From Dermatemys mawii (lineage: Eukaryota; Chordata; Testudines; Dermatemydidae), in assembly GCA_007922305.1 (NCBI GenBank), contig ML677326.1, positions 56,662,785 to 56,726,784 of the forward strand: a stretch of 64,000 bases of DNA. The letters run 5' to 3'. Positions 1-11,615 of this stretch are shown piece by piece (position 1 is the stretch's first letter; every line of letters begins with the position of its first letter). The translations under genes were made by a program, and so were the position numbers. The notes under the pieces were generated by a model. It made no database searches. It was not told the DNA's origin and saw only the letters and a program-made list of their open reading frames with translations.

Positions 1-74
1 ACCATCCTTCTCCCCGTCTATTAATTCTCACCAAAACAACTAAAAAATGGCTTCACTAAAAGAGTTATACTTAC

Positions 75-262
75 TTCTGCTTGACCAATTATTAGTTCTG
101 CCCACGTTTTCCACTGTGGACACTTATCTCTTTCTTCAAATGTGGTCTCATTTGATCCCCAGCAACACTGTTCATGGTTAAACCACAGAGCACTAAGGCA
201 AATTCCTTCCTTTAAGTCAGTCATCCAATCAGCAGCAATGTCTATCAACCCTGCCAATGCTC
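75..262 (-). CDS. CLCN3: CLCN3 shared coding exon 4 (helix B and luminal loop)
   Basis: The acceptor is TTCAACAG at 263-264 and the donor GTAAGT follows position 75. The 188 nt finish a glycine codon and then encode 62 residues, starting [19 protein letters not shown] and ending [12 protein letters not shown], phase 0. It completes helix B and the following loop. An N-linked sequon, Asn-Glu-Thr, is present in [10 protein letters not shown], with several cysteines nearby. The gating glutamate and selectivity motifs of ClC proteins are encoded further downstream, to the left of this window. The exon is intact. Confidence 0.97.
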
Positions 263-2269
263 CTGTTGAACAAACAGTTATGTATTAGCTTCTGGAAATA
301 TTAAAAATTAAAGGAAAACAGTGACATCGATTAACATACCCTAAAAGACCAGACAAACCTAAAGTAACAGACAGGAAGAAAAATGGAAATATAGAAAATT
401 TGCGGTCAAATATTGTTAACGAAGTTTGATACAGATCCAGTTTGCAATGAGGATAAACTAACTTCGGTCTTTTGCTCTAGAATCTAGTATCAGATAAATT
501 ACAAATACTCACATTAAACAAATAATTTCTGATGATTTAAGGGCCAGTTATTCAGTAGTCAAAAAAATTAAGGATTTAAAGAGAAAGACTGCTGTATGTT
601 TCTGATCGAAGAAATATTTTATCTTGTGAACTGAAGCATTTTATATCTCAACTGAATCATAACAGCAACCACAAACAGGGGTAACATAATTCATTCCTAT
701 CTTACCAAAAATATTAAAACACAAATGGTGCAATAAATTAAGTGAAGTATTTCAAACACACTGCTTAAAACAATCAACATTAAAAAAATCAGGATCTTGG
801 GAAGTGCTGAGTACCACAATTCCCACCGAAGTTAATGAGAGAGATAGATGGTCAACACCGCTCAAGCTCAAGCCTTTAGAACTAGGAGTCTGCTGTGAGT
901 GCAAGTTGAAAACTCCAGTCAAAACAAGCTCTTGAAAAACAGGCATTATCTAGTTTCAGGAAATTGCTTTAAAAGAAAGAGTTAAAAAGGCATTTTTACA
1001 AAAGGAGGATGGCTTCTCACATTAGCAGTTTAGTTAGAAGTTGCAGTTGAACCCAACAGTTCACCAATCACTAATCTCCCGTATCAAAACTATTTTGTTT
1101 TTAAAAATTCATACAGTTCACAACTGGATGTAGTGAATTTTGATCTAAAGTGGAAAAGAGCTTCATCCAGCGTCTCTAGAGAGACACAGACAGACCCACA
1201 TGATTAACGGTGTTTTAGGGAAATACTAGAAATATTTACTAGCCCTCTGGTCCTAATGAATTCAACTGCAAAACTTTCATTGACTTCAACAGGGCCAGAT
1301 TTCGTTCTATGCAAAGATTTAAAACATACATAAAATCAGTTGGTTGGAATTAAAACTGCACACTGGTTGATGGAGATGAAGATTTGTGGGATGTAAGTGA
1401 CAGAAGAATGTAGCTGAGATTGAGAAGAGCAACTGACAAGGAGCACAGACGGAGCACAGAATGCTTAAACTTCTAATTTGCTTGGTTTTTTTAGGATTTG
1501 TGTTGGTTAGATACCATATTTAGCAATTTTAACCATACCTTCCAGCTTTTTGTAAAGATGACTTAAATTAGACTTTATGTGGCATTTTTCACCCAAAAGA
1601 TCCCAAATGCTTTATACTAATTATACACACACACACATTTTATCTATACACACACATGCCTGTATATATGTACATGCATATGAATATACACATTATATAG
1701 AATGAAGATACACTCATTTACATGTGATTATGCACACATACATGGTGATTACATTTGCCATGCATCTTTGACCACCTCAGCTACACTCTGCACACTAATT
1801 CAACCCTCCTGGGATTTATTCTAGTATTTATGTAAAACTTGTTTAGGATAATTGGGCATAAAGGTGGTCATAGCTTCACATTCATAAGCACTGCAGGCTT
1901 TTCACATTATGCTAATAAAAGCCTAATAAGTCCCATAGCATCTGAAGGTGACCACAGATGGTCAGGAGGACCTTAGTCTTATCCTAAAAATATACGAAAA
2001 ACAAAAGATGAAACTGAGGCCAAAGGGCAACAGAATTTACTTGTCACAGCTAATATCTTGTATTAGGAACTCAGATTTCATTCATGGATGTCAATCAGAA
2101 ATGTTAGTTAGACTAGTCAAAATTGAATACAGCTCATGGCCTATAAGAGTGTTTCTATCAAACTGAAAAGTTCTAATGGCTACTGACTGGTCTACATAAA
2201 ATGTGCTGATGGACTCAGTCAAGTTCCTAATGAGACATGCATCCATAGCAGAAATCCCATCATCACAGG
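263..2269. other. CLCN3 intron between exons 3 and 4, left part
   Basis: AT-rich intron. Apart from the microsatellite-like tract at 1621-1760 and a weak old repeat near 1240-1310 (a stretch resembling the common amniote TTGACTTCAA motif), I see no gene, RNA or intact transposon here. Confidence 0.6.
1621..1760. repeat. AC/AT-rich microsatellite-like tract
   Basis: Alternating TATA, CACACA and TACATG runs, imperfect. A decayed (CA/TA)n tract within CLCN3 intron sequence. Confidence 0.7.
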
Positions 2270-2545
2270 GTACATCTATACAGCAAAAAAATAATTAAAT
2301 TCCAATGGCAGCAAGTCTCAGAACTCAGGTCAACTGACTAGGGTTCACATTGTGGTGCTAAAAATAGCAGTGTAGATGTTCAGGCTTGGGCTGGGGATTG
2401 AAACCCGGTGAAGGACTCAGAGCAATCAGAGAGGGAATGTCTACGCTGTTATTTTTAGACATGCAATTAAAGCCCCAGGTGGCCACATCACTTGACTCAG
2501 CTATGAGGCTCACCGCCACAGGGTTTCTTTTTTTTGCTGTGTAAG
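2270..2545. mobile_element. Decayed non-autonomous DNA transposon (MITE)
   Basis: The left end TACATCTATACAGCAAAAAA is mirrored at the right end by TTTTTTTGCTGTGTAAG. The interior is partly palindromic around TAGCAGTGTAGATGTTC and GTCTACGCTGTTATTTTTAG. I recognise this as a common reptile MITE layout. No reading frame is present. Confidence 0.6.
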
Positions 2546-2689
2546 TGAACCCTTTGTGAACACTGACACTTGGTTGGGAATCTCAAGGAAGGGAGTTAGA
2601 ACTAAATGTACAGAAATAATAAACTACCACATCACCCCAAAAAAGTAAAGCTTTTCCAGGCCAGGACTTAGGTATGTAGTTCATTGTGA

Positions 2690-2780
2690 GGCAGTTTCAT
2701 TTTGGATGAAATTCTAAATCCACTGAAATCAATGACAAAATCCCCACTGACTTCACTGGGCCCAGGATTTCCTGATGTGT
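2690..2780. repeat. Old amniote interspersed repeat fragment
   Basis: Contains CCCCACTGACTTCACTGGG and ATGAAATTCTAAATCC, motifs of a short ancient repeat that recurs in amniote introns. Family name uncertain. Confidence 0.4.
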
Positions 2781-3062
2781 GGACATAAAAGGTCTCAATC
2801 TTTGAAAGCCTATTACTTACTTTATTTTTAACCTTGCTTCCCTAAAATGAGATTATACTATTAGTCTGATCCTGTACTATGGTTATATGAAAATATTTTC
2901 TCCGTATTTATACATTTACAATAATGGGGTTTGGGACAGATATCAGAACAATATAATGGTAATTGTTAGTACAGGGACACACAAAAATACATGTACTCTG
3001 GAAAGTCATGAATGATCAGAAAAGATTGGAAAAATTATGAAATTGTATTCTATTGCCTTTAC

Positions 3063-3162
3063 CTGATGCCAAACCAGTTAGTGTGACTACAAGCCATCCT
3101 GACCAAGCATCATACAAACTTTTTGTCATCTCCCAAGCTGATTCTTTCTTCTTGCTGTTAAT
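3063..3162 (-). CDS. CLCN3: CLCN3 shared coding exon 3 (cytosolic lead-in and first membrane helix)
   Basis: The acceptor is TTTGCAG at 3163-3164 and the donor GTAAAG follows position 3063. The 100 nt encode [19 protein letters not shown] followed by [14 protein letters not shown] plus one base (phase 1). In the ClC fold this is the amphipathic helix A region and the beginning of membrane helix B. It joins exon 2 in phase 0 (...RHRR-INSKKK) and exon 4 through a split glycine codon. The exon is intact and lies next to a hAT-type insertion that starts within about 60 bp on the upstream (right) side without disturbing the acceptor. Confidence 0.96.
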
Positions 3163-3214
3163 CTGCAAATAGAAATCATCATGTCTGTATCATTTTCTTC
3201 CCCTGTTCTTGTGG

Positions 3215-3673
3215 GATTTTCCTGACCACCACCCCCAGAACCTCCTTCCCCATACAAATGCCCTCTGACCGCCCCAACTGCTACCCACCCCCACGCCTCC
3301 AATAAACCTCCGGGACTCCTACGCTCTGACCCCCCCCATTCCCTGACCGCCCCCCCAGAACCTCCTTCCCCATCCAACCACCCCTGCCCCTTATCGAAAC
3401 CCCCAGCCCTGGACCAGCCCCCTTACCACGCCACTCCGCAACATCTCTGGTGCCACACGGAGCCAGACATACTACCTCACAGGAGCACGCAACCCCACCC
3501 TGCGGAGCGTTGCCCAGCAGGAGCTACAGACCAGAGCACTGTCCACGCGGTGTGCTGAGGCTTCAGGGGAAAGAGAAAGGTGGGGGGGGGAGGAGGGGCA
3601 GAGGAAGTGTCCCCGGCCAGGAGCTATGGGGCCAGGCAAGATGGGCCCACGGGACATAGTTTGCCCACCCCAA
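3215..3673 (-). mobile_element. hAT-type non-autonomous element, reverse orientation
   Basis: The right end, read on minus, is GGGTGGGCAAACTATGTCCC, the same family as the element at 13368 (AGAGGTGGGCAAACTATGGC). The interior is GC-rich and C-rich as in that copy. The left boundary is not clear. It lies in the intron just upstream of CLCN3 exon 3. Confidence 0.6.
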
Positions 3674-3954
3674 TCTAATATGTCACTTAGTAATGGTCAT
3701 TGAGACCCCAATTCATGAAAGCATCTGTATGGAGCAAAAAACTTAAATCCCAGGGCTTATGTGCTTTCCTGATGAGGAGCCTGAAGGATTAAGATTTTCA
3801 GAAGAGCCCAGTATGAAAAGGGAGAAGATAGGTTTGTGGGATGAGGCAGATTTGGGAAAGAAATGTGGGAGAGACACTTTTCATTTAAACAAAGGCGTTG
3901 TCTATGCAATTTTTGTATTGGGAACTATTTTGGATAAGTGTGTGATTTTTTAAA

Positions 3955-4110
3955 ATCGAAATAAGTATACTAGTACAACTCCTAGTGTGGATGTAGTTAC
4001 ACTAAGATAGCAGTGGCTTATACAAGTATAGTTTGTGTCCTTCAGTGAATGGGAAGGAGCTATCCTAATATAGAAGTATACACTGGTGCAGAAGCATGCA
4101 CATTTGGGGG
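3955..4110. repeat. MITE fragment
   Basis: Contains GTGTGGATGTAGTTACAC and AGTATACACTGGTGCAGAAG, resembling turtle MITE ends. No clear boundaries, so the family call is tentative. Confidence 0.35.
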
Positions 4111-4200
4111 CTTACTGTGGACATGGCCTCTGTTTTCACTGCCTTAAATTACTGTTTGCCTTGCTAAACTATAATGCTATCACAGAAATATCGTATCTCA

Positions 4201-4330
4201 CTGACTGAGGCTCCAATCCCACAATACACATAAGCACGTGGGTGAGCTTTAAGCATGTGACTGAAGCCAATGGAACTATTCACATGTTTAAAGTTATGCA
4301 AGTGGTTATGTGTTGCTGGGATCAGACCTT
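4201..4330. repeat. Palindromic amniote repeat, copy 1
   Basis: Left arm CACATAAGCACGTGGGTGAG and right arm with TATGCAAGTGGTTATGTG are roughly inverted copies around AGCCAATGGAACTATTCAC. The same family recurs at 33175-33290. It sits 55 bp from exon 2. Confidence 0.5.
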
Positions 4331-4385
4331 AATCCCAATACACAACATTAAGTTATTTCCAATTATTGTTATTGATCTCAAGTAC

Positions 4386-4543
4386 CCGTCTGTGCCTTTC
4401 TCTGTCTTTGCACTTCTCTCGCACCCAGTCAATGGTATGGAAGTCATCGTATGTTCCAACTCCAGGAATGGGTTCATCCAAGAGGTCCAGTAAGTGTGTT
4501 GAACTATTAATGCTTCCTCCATTTGTCATTGTATAATGAGTAC
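4386..4543 (-). CDS. CLCN3: CLCN3 shared coding exon 2 (residues 54-106 of the long form)
   Basis: The acceptor is CTGCCACAG at 4544-4545 and the donor GTACTT follows position 4386. The exon completes a split glycine codon and then encodes [43 protein letters not shown] and CKDRERHRR, ending in phase 0. LLDLLDE is the acidic dileucine cluster described in ClC-3 as a clathrin-sorting signal. The ATG at 4529 (MTNGGS) is the start used by the shortest known ClC-3 form, so this exon serves three alternative N-termini. All of it lies in the cytosol before the first membrane helix. The exon is intact, with no frameshift or stop. Confidence 0.97.
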
Positions 4544-5839
4544 CTGTGGCAGAGAAAGGATAAGACATTATTACATTCTGCAATAGAATAATTGTTTGTA
4601 TAAACCTTTCCCTATAAGTGCTTTAATTATCAAAAAATTATGTATATACAATCTCCATTTGGGAAATTTCTATACATTAAGGTTTTTGATTGTAGGGGGG
4701 AAGTGGACGTGAGTTGTTTTTTTTTTTTTTCCCAAATCTCCAACATCTTTCTAGACATTTTTTCAATTAGTAGCTTGTTCAAATGTGTTTGTGTAAAAGA
4801 CTAAGGAAACAGAAAATAATCCATCACTCCAGTAAGAATTTGGTTGGTTTACCATTCTAATTTATTTGTGCTGCAACAGCACCAAAGACACTAGCTCCAA
4901 ATCAGACCTCACTGTGCTAGGAACAATATGAACACATAGGACGAGGCAGTGTCTGTGCCAAAAGCCCTATACTTGGCCTTAGCCAAAAGACCACAAAAAT
5001 GTATTATTTTAAATGTGCACATGATACATCATTATCTTCCGCAGGTAAAAAAGGACAGCTGTTTGGAACACCTGTATTTACTGAATTTTCTCCTCCAAAG
5101 GGCTTTGCTTAGGCCCATGGCTGCTGCTGTCAGTATTTTATTTCTGGTGTTCAGCTGCAATCTGAATTTCAGCTTTGCTGACTTAATATTTCCACTGGTT
5201 AAATATTCATCATCACAGTCTGCAAGCTACTTGATTACTTTCTGTGTTGATTCTTGAGTAAGTTCAGTAGCACACTGCAAAAAATGAGCAGTTCTCGCTA
5301 TTGTTTTACTACATGTAATGGACTAAATTTAGGAAAACTTGGCTGTAAAAAACAAAAATCACATTAACTGGCAGAAGTGAGGTGTGTTGTCTAAAACTAT
5401 TTTTAACACACTGTTGAAACTAGATTTCAAGTTGATGATGTCCCTTTAAAGTTACCATTATTACTTGCCTACATCCTTGATTAAGTGTCTCATAGCCGAT
5501 GGTTATTGTAAAACAAGCATAAGCAGCAATAAAAGTGATTAAAACAGAGAGCTGACTTAGTAGCTATATAGCAACACATGACCCAGAAAGCAGCGTATCT
5601 AAGTTTGAATGCCCCATGCCTGGTCCTTACTCCCCAGTCAAGCAGAGGCTGGGAGCGCTGTCTGAAGAGCAAGTCTCATATCAGTCTTTCACTACCCTCC
5701 TTTGTAGCTGACACATTTCGCAGTATCAGCATTCTCCCAAGGCTTCCAATGAATATGTTGAAGGAGCACAGAAAAAAATAAATCAACCTTTTCTCAAACA
5801 CAGAACACTGACTATATAAGGGAATAACAATCACAGCAG
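4544..5839. other. CLCN3 intron, no recognised element
   Basis: Intron upstream of exon 2. Contains a T-run at 4717-4730. The open frames are short and lack splice or homology support. I see nothing else. Confidence 0.5.
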
Positions 5840-5889
5840 CAATTATTTTTTGGCTCTCGACCTGTGAATTATGCTTTGCATAATTTGCA

Positions 5890-6600
5890 CAATCTTAATG
5901 TGGAGGTTGAACATAGGATCCATTGTGCCAGTGTATCCTTTGGAAAGTTGCTCCATCGTGTCTTTAGAGATTGACAGATGGAAACTAAGGTCCTGATCTA
6001 CAATGCAGTAGTCAGCCCAACTCTTCTTTATGCGTGCGAGACGTGGGTGACATACTGAAGGTATCTTTAAGCGTCTGCAGTGATACCAACCTCGCTGCCT
6101 TAGGAAGATTCTCCATATCAGGTGGGAAGACCATTGTAGCAATGCCAGTGTTCTCTCTGCAAGCTAACATCACCAGTGTTGAGGCAAAGAGTATGAAACA
6201 TCAACCTCACTGGGCTAATCATTGAGTGCAGATGGCTGATACTTGTCTTTCGAAACAAGTCCTATTTTCTCAACTTTAGTCATGGTAAGAGGACTCGTAG
6301 GGGACATAGGAAACACTACAAGGACACCCTGAAAGTCTACCTTAAGAAGGGAGGCACTGATCCCATAAACTGGAGGCACTGATCCCATAAAATGGTTGGC
6401 AACAGACTGGATTGGTGTCACATTATACAACAAGCCTCAGCCTGTTTTGAAGAGAATCACCTTGCTCAAGAGGCTGAGAAACGGCAGAGGAGGAAGGAAA
6501 GGGTACAGCATCCCGTCCAGCAGTTATGTGACAAGTGGTTGCTTAAAGAAAGCATATGTGGAAAAACCTGTAAAGCACATCTTGGACTCCTCAGTCATCA
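5890..6600 (+). pseudogene. Non-LTR retrotransposon ORF2 C-terminal remnant (RTE-like)
   Basis: Translated in shifting plus frames the segment shows VLIYNAVVSPTLLYACETW, then a Leu-rich linker, then KRTRRGHRKHYKDTLK, followed by an arginine/lysine-rich tail. This order is typical of the region after the reverse transcriptase in RTE-like LINEs. Frameshifts and stops make it non-functional. A 22-bp direct duplication beginning AGGCACTGATCCCATAAA is present at about 6353-6396. The exact LINE family is not certain. Confidence 0.6.
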
Positions 6601-7080
6601 ATGACTTTTTCCCCCTCGCAGATATCATCCTCGTATCGAGGGATAGCTGAGGATAATGACGCTTTGCAGTACTTTTTGCCTGAGGGGAAGTAAAAGGGAA
6701 AATGGGCCCAAATGGCAATGACTTCTTACTGCATACTTGCATTGTGATACTGCCTTATAGCAATCCACCACATGGATTTTGTGAGAAAAAATGCAAGCCA
6801 AAGCCAGCAGAACAGCTGCAGAAAGCAGTTCAAGACTAGCCTAGCCAGGACCACTCCTCTCCCCTCCCTCTCTAGACTCAAGACTATGCAAGGAAACCCC
6901 ACCTTGGGGACATTTGAATCTATGTGGAGTTACTCTTCCCCATTGTCATGCGATGTTAAAAACTGAAGAGACTCTTCTGCACTTGAAAGTTACTTTGGAT
7001 TGAGTTTTGGGAGGATAAATTGCCTTGCCTCCACACAAGAGATTTTTTCCTCAAACTATCTGTCATTTCATTTCATATTA

Positions 7081-7561
7081 CAGTAAAAGCTGTGTTATCT
7101 GGCACTTTACCAACTGGAAAGTTCTAGAAATTGGCATATCTGATACCTCCCAATACAAATTTTCAATAGGGTTGCCAGGTGTCCGGTTGTCCTTGCTGCT
7201 CCTATGTGGAGGAACGGCCAAGGGGGCTCTGTGCATTGCTACTGCCACAATTGCTGGCTCTGCAACTCCCATTGGCTATGGTTCTTGGCCAATGGGAGCT
7301 GCAGGGGCAGTGCCTGCAGGCAGAGACAGTGCACAGAGCCGCCTGGCCATGCCTCTGCATAAGAACCGAGGGATACGTCGTTGCTTTTGGGGCACTGCCC
7401 GGAGCTGGCATCCCAAAACCCCTCTTGTGTCCCAACCCTGAGCCCCCTCCCACACCCAAACTCACTCCCTTAATTGGTAAGTATAATGCATAGTTAACCG
7501 GAATTTTTGACTAATTAGCACTCTCCATCCCCCAACATGCCAGATAACAAAGCTTTTACTG
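7081..7561. mobile_element. Tigger/pogo-like MITE with TA target duplication
   Basis: The left end CAGTAAAAGCTGTGTTATCT is mirrored at the right end by AGATAACAAAGCTTTTACTG. Both ends are flanked by TA, the target site of the Tc1/mariner/pogo superfamily. The interior (about 7170-7460) is GC-rich and has no transposase frame. Length 481 bp. Confidence 0.8.
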
Positions 7562-7894
7562 TAATTAATCCACTTTAGAATCAGATTTGCTGTAATATGG
7601 AATGAGTTACCCCACAATAAATTGTGTGTGACCACATCCCCATTTAGAACTAAATGTTTTGCTTCTGGAAGTTCTCCCACTGCTTTCCCACACTGCACTG
7701 CTGCATTCCTGGGCTGCAGTGTCTGTTTTACTTATGTGCCCTCCTGCTCTAATTTTCTAGGGTAATCTTCACTGGATGTCATCTCCCTGATTAGACACTT
7801 GGTGTACAGCCAAACATACCCCTTTGTGATTTCAGCTCATGGTGAGTTCAAAAACCCAGAATCACATCCCAGTTACAGAAGCCATGCTACATGT

Positions 7895-8160
7895 ACAGAT
7901 ATGGCCTTTGGGAAGAGGAGCAGGTCCAGTCCCATCTAAGAGCAGTCAGCAGAATGCCAAGAGGTATGAGAGGATATCAAATCAAAGGCAGGAGAGAGGG
8001 CACTCCCAAGTGCGGTACAGTTCCACAACAAATGAAAGCCACTATAAAATGGCAGTTATAAAAATGTCAAGCACAATAACAAGGCCTTGGGAGATATGTG
8101 CCTATGAGGAGCTAGACTGGTTTCTCGCAAAGGAGGCCACCACTGAATCCTGGTACATTA
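7895..8160 (+). pseudogene. Decayed Harbinger Myb/SANT-like gene, DNA-binding exon
   Basis: One plus frame gives WEEEQVQSHLRAVSR. After a frameshift the next gives YERISNQRQERGH, and further on PWEICAYEELDWFL. In the intact Harbinger Myb protein at 42843-43413 the matching segments are WGEEAVQSQLRSSRR, YGQISRALAERGH and APVTCRFYKELHAIL. The order and spacing agree, so this is an old copy of the same domain, now frameshifted. It faces the decayed transposase at 9915-10475 just as in the intact element. Confidence 0.6.
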
Positions 8161-9139
8161 TGCACAGCACCAAGTAAACCCAAGTAGGCCCTGACTAGCA
8201 CCGTGAACAGGTGAGGATTGCCATGGATAGTCACGATCTCTTCAACTTGAAAAGCTCAGAGGCAGGCCCAGAACTGGAGAGTCCAAAACCCAGACAGAAA
8301 ACAAGTCTGACAATGCCTAGGAGGGAACCTTTTCTTTAAGTAGTGTGTTTTTTATAGGGGCATTTAAACACTGTTTTGGGTACCATCATTGTGCCACCAA
8401 ACTGGACCGATATGAGCTAGAAGCTTTTCTTCACTTGCATGGCTTTTATTTGTCCACCCTCCCCCGGGGTGCTCAAAATAGCATCCATACCAGAGAATTT
8501 AAGCTCCAAACTGTTTATTTCTCTGAAACATTAAATCCTGCAAATGCGCCCTACTACTACCACCTTCCCATGCTGGTCAATGCTCCCTCTCACTTCTGGT
8601 CAACTGCCTTATCCCTGCTCAAAATGGCCACACAGTGGGGAATAGGTTAAAAAAACCCAACAACAATGCACATTGCATGGCAGTCATTTTCATTGCAGCA
8701 TCAGATACAGAATAAGAAAAAACAGTAAGAAAAGTACTTGAATTCACAATTTGATCAATGCTGTGAGCTTTTAGATACCTTTACATTTTATGAGGTAAAT
8801 TGGGCAACAGCTATATTTCAAAATACATGGGATTGAGAGACATTCATGGTTATTTTTAAATCACACTCTCAGCATTGTTAATCCCTTGAGTTCATAAAAA
8901 TTATGCACAGCAGGCCAGGGCAAGCCCATGAGAATGGAATTCCAAACCTGAAGAGAAAGCAACATTTTATCATTGCTGGCACAGAGGCTAGAATTGGGAC
9001 AATAGCTACTGTGCATTTTCTCTGCCTCTCTTGCACCTCATACATCGTCATCCCCATGGACAGGACCATTATCAGTGGCTAAATACCTGAAAAGTCTTTT
9101 TGGGGATGAGAAAGAGGACACAAGAGGGCATGTTTAGCG

Positions 9140-9310
9140 GCCTTGTGGCTGCACCTGAGAGAAGAATACAGAAGGGTGGAGGGTTGATTTCCTTCAACAT
9201 GACACCAAGAAGAGAGAAGACGCTCTCACAGATTCTGGTGATAATGAACAGGCAGAAAGCTCTGCCAGAGAAAATGGAGACACTATGTTCACAGCCATCA
9301 CCCTAACCTA
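9140..9310 (+). pseudogene. Decayed Harbinger Myb-like gene, C-terminal exon
   Basis: The plus frame includes RREKTLSQILVIMNRQKAL and PEKMETL, a basic then Leu-rich helical segment. It resembles the C-terminal RRKSTDKLLSLLQLQLQTM helix of the intact Harbinger Myb protein. Position and strand match the two-exon layout of that gene. The resemblance is weaker than for the DNA-binding part. Confidence 0.4.
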
Positions 9311-9914
9311 GCCATGTCTTGCAGCCCCTTGAAACCACTGTATATGCTGGAAGTATTTCATCCCTTCCCCAACTACAAGGAACTGACCTTTCCTTACCAC
9401 TGCAGATCCCAAGACAAGAGAATAGTGGAAATTCCTACAACTATACTGCTTGCCATGCCACATCCCAAGACATGAAGAACTGTTTCAGCCTCACCTACCT
9501 GTTTGTGACCTCATCAGCACAGTCATGTGTGCACTCAGCACTTGCATGTCTGGCACAATTCCATTGGTTTTAAATTTGCATTGTGCAATCAGTAATTTTT
9601 TTTATTATTTACAATTCAGTTGAAAAATGTAATAAACATTCTTGCACAAAGCATAATTAAATTCCTACCCAAGGGACAATAAAATCAACCTAGCCTTAAA
9701 GTAGGAACACAAAGCATCCTTTACCTTGTGTTCCTGACCAACAGTAACCTTTAGCAGAGGCAGTCTATTCGGCAGTTCAGAAAGTGTCTCAACCTTTGCC
9801 TCCCACCCATCTATGAGGCTCTCTCCCTCTCTCTCTCATAGGTGCTTGTTGTGTTTTGCACATTTATATCATGAGGCAGCTATTCCTCAGCAGCCTCCAG
9901 TCATGAGGTAGCCT

Positions 9915-10475
9915 CACCTTCCCTTCAGTCTTCCAAATGTACATACCACTGTCATTCTGCAGTTAGTTAAACAGGTCCTTTTTCCTAACCAAGTGTCAGT
10001 AAAAGGTTTCATAAATCAAGGAAGCAGAGGATAAGATGAATCTCCAGAATGACAATAGAAATTACAACTCAATTAATGTCCACAGTGGTCCTGGGAGCAA
10101 AAGTTCTAGTTTTCATTGCAGAAAACAGGCTTGAGTTTCTAAAGATACTGGTACCACAGTCCTTTCCAGACCACCCCACATTAATATTAATGAATCTGAC
10201 ATGTGACCAGCCAGGCCTTACAGCACCATGGAGAAATACGCCTTTCTGTTGAACACTGAGGCCTGGCATAGAGAGGCAAAGATAGGCACAGAAGTCCCAC
10301 CAATGGTGCTAATACAATTTGGGAACCCCAATGATACAAATCCCTCAATAACCTCCTGTCTATTACTAAGCTTTAAGTTCAAGAGCAGCGGCACCCTCTT
10401 GATAGAAGTACAAACCTCCATGATAAAAGCCTTGACAGCTGATCTACCAAAACTGATAGCAATCAGGTGCATCAA
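9915..10475 (-). pseudogene. Decayed Harbinger DDE transposase of a second lineage
   Basis: Read on minus in order: SFGRSAVKAFIMEVCTSIK, EVIEGFVSLGFPNC, TIGGTSVPIFA, NVGWSGKDCGTSIFRN, SGDSSYPLLP-stop-FMKP, CRMTVVCTFGRLKG. Each aligns with the intact transposase at 39726-40967. The first catalytic Asp (DGTH) is Gly here, the GDSSYP Asp survives, a conserved Trp is now a stop, and the catalytic Glu (VECAFG) is Val. It is therefore dead. Residue differences from the intact copy show a separate, older lineage rather than a broken sibling. Confidence 0.85.
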
Positions 10476-11332
10476 CCTCCTAGGCAGTGACTGTCCTGTG
10501 CTTCAAGAGGGGAGCTCTTATGCAGGTTTTCTGTCCTTGCAGCTCCACGACGAGCTCTGCACAGCAGCCTCTTTTATAATCCCTCTTCTATTGTATTTCC
10601 ATTACACTTTAATGCTTATTGTCTCACTCCCCCCTGAATATCTCCCCCAGGTTAGTTTCATTCCCTTCTCAGGAGCTCAACCCTCATCCTCTGTTGTCCT
10701 TTCACAGCTCAGTACAGTTAAAAATTGCCATCAGGAGGTTTGGAAAGCATCTGTGAACCATTTCTAGATCATGGAAATAGATTATTTTTTAAAAAAAGCA
10801 TATAAGTTTTAACTCTGGGATAAGCCCTCAGTGGAGGAAATTGGTGGGCTCCTGCCTATGAATGCCAGAGTGTGAAGGCTTCAAGGAAACTGCAGTTCAG
10901 TGTCTTGGGTTTGGGGAGGAGAGGACATGCCAGGTTCCTGTCCCCACGTTCCATGACATGAAATCCCATAGAAGGCACCAACTTATTCTGTTTAAATTGA
11001 TTTACAAGAAGAAAAAGATTTGCACGCATTTTAATAAATATTATTTCAAGCAGAATAAAGTATTTTTATAACATACTTGCCACTCCCAATTGCCACATCA
11101 CAAGCATTGCAACACTCTTTCCTTGTTTGCTACACTCTTCCTTGGCTCAGATAACAATGGTGAGCAGAGGGAAGCTAACACCTAAGACACATGCAGTATT
11201 CTCTTTATAGTCAATCAATGGAAACTATCTATCTGTCTAGGTGTTTGTTTCATTACCCATCACTGATGTATCTGAGCAGCTACCCAAAAAAGTCACTTAT
11301 GTGCAGTAAAAATACTACAGACAAAACTTAAG
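10476..11332. other. Intron, possible flank of the old Harbinger copy
   Basis: No clear terminal repeats of the decayed Harbinger element were found. The long open frame on plus across 10228-10767 is largely the antisense of the dead transposase and I do not treat it as a gene. Confidence 0.4.
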
Positions 11333-11615
11333 GCTGGTATACACAGGAAAGTTAGGGGGACCCAGCAACATCACTCATGGATGTGAAAAATTCATAGTCC
11401 TGGGAGACATAACCCAACCTAAGCTCCAGCATAGACAGCACTAGATCAACAGAAGAATTCTTTAGTTGCTGTCTCTTGGAAAGCAGGATTTACTACAAGG
11501 ACAGATTTACCACACAGTGGAAGAAGTCACTGTAGTAAGTGTCTATGCAACAGCAGCAGAGCTGTAGCTGTGCCGCTGCAGATTTCTAGCGTAAACATAA
11601 CCTCAGGCAAGGGCG
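11333..11615. mobile_element. Turtle-type MITE, copy 1
   Basis: Contains GGATGTGAAAAATTCATAG, AACAGAAGAATTCTTTAGTT and CACTGTAGTAAGTGTCTATG in the order of a common turtle MITE, probably Harbinger-related. The element at 22180-22425 is the same family in the other orientation. Confidence 0.6.

Noticed and set aside
10228..10767. 179-codon plus-strand open frame
   Set aside because: Mostly the antisense of the dead Harbinger transposase, whose motifs are clear on minus.
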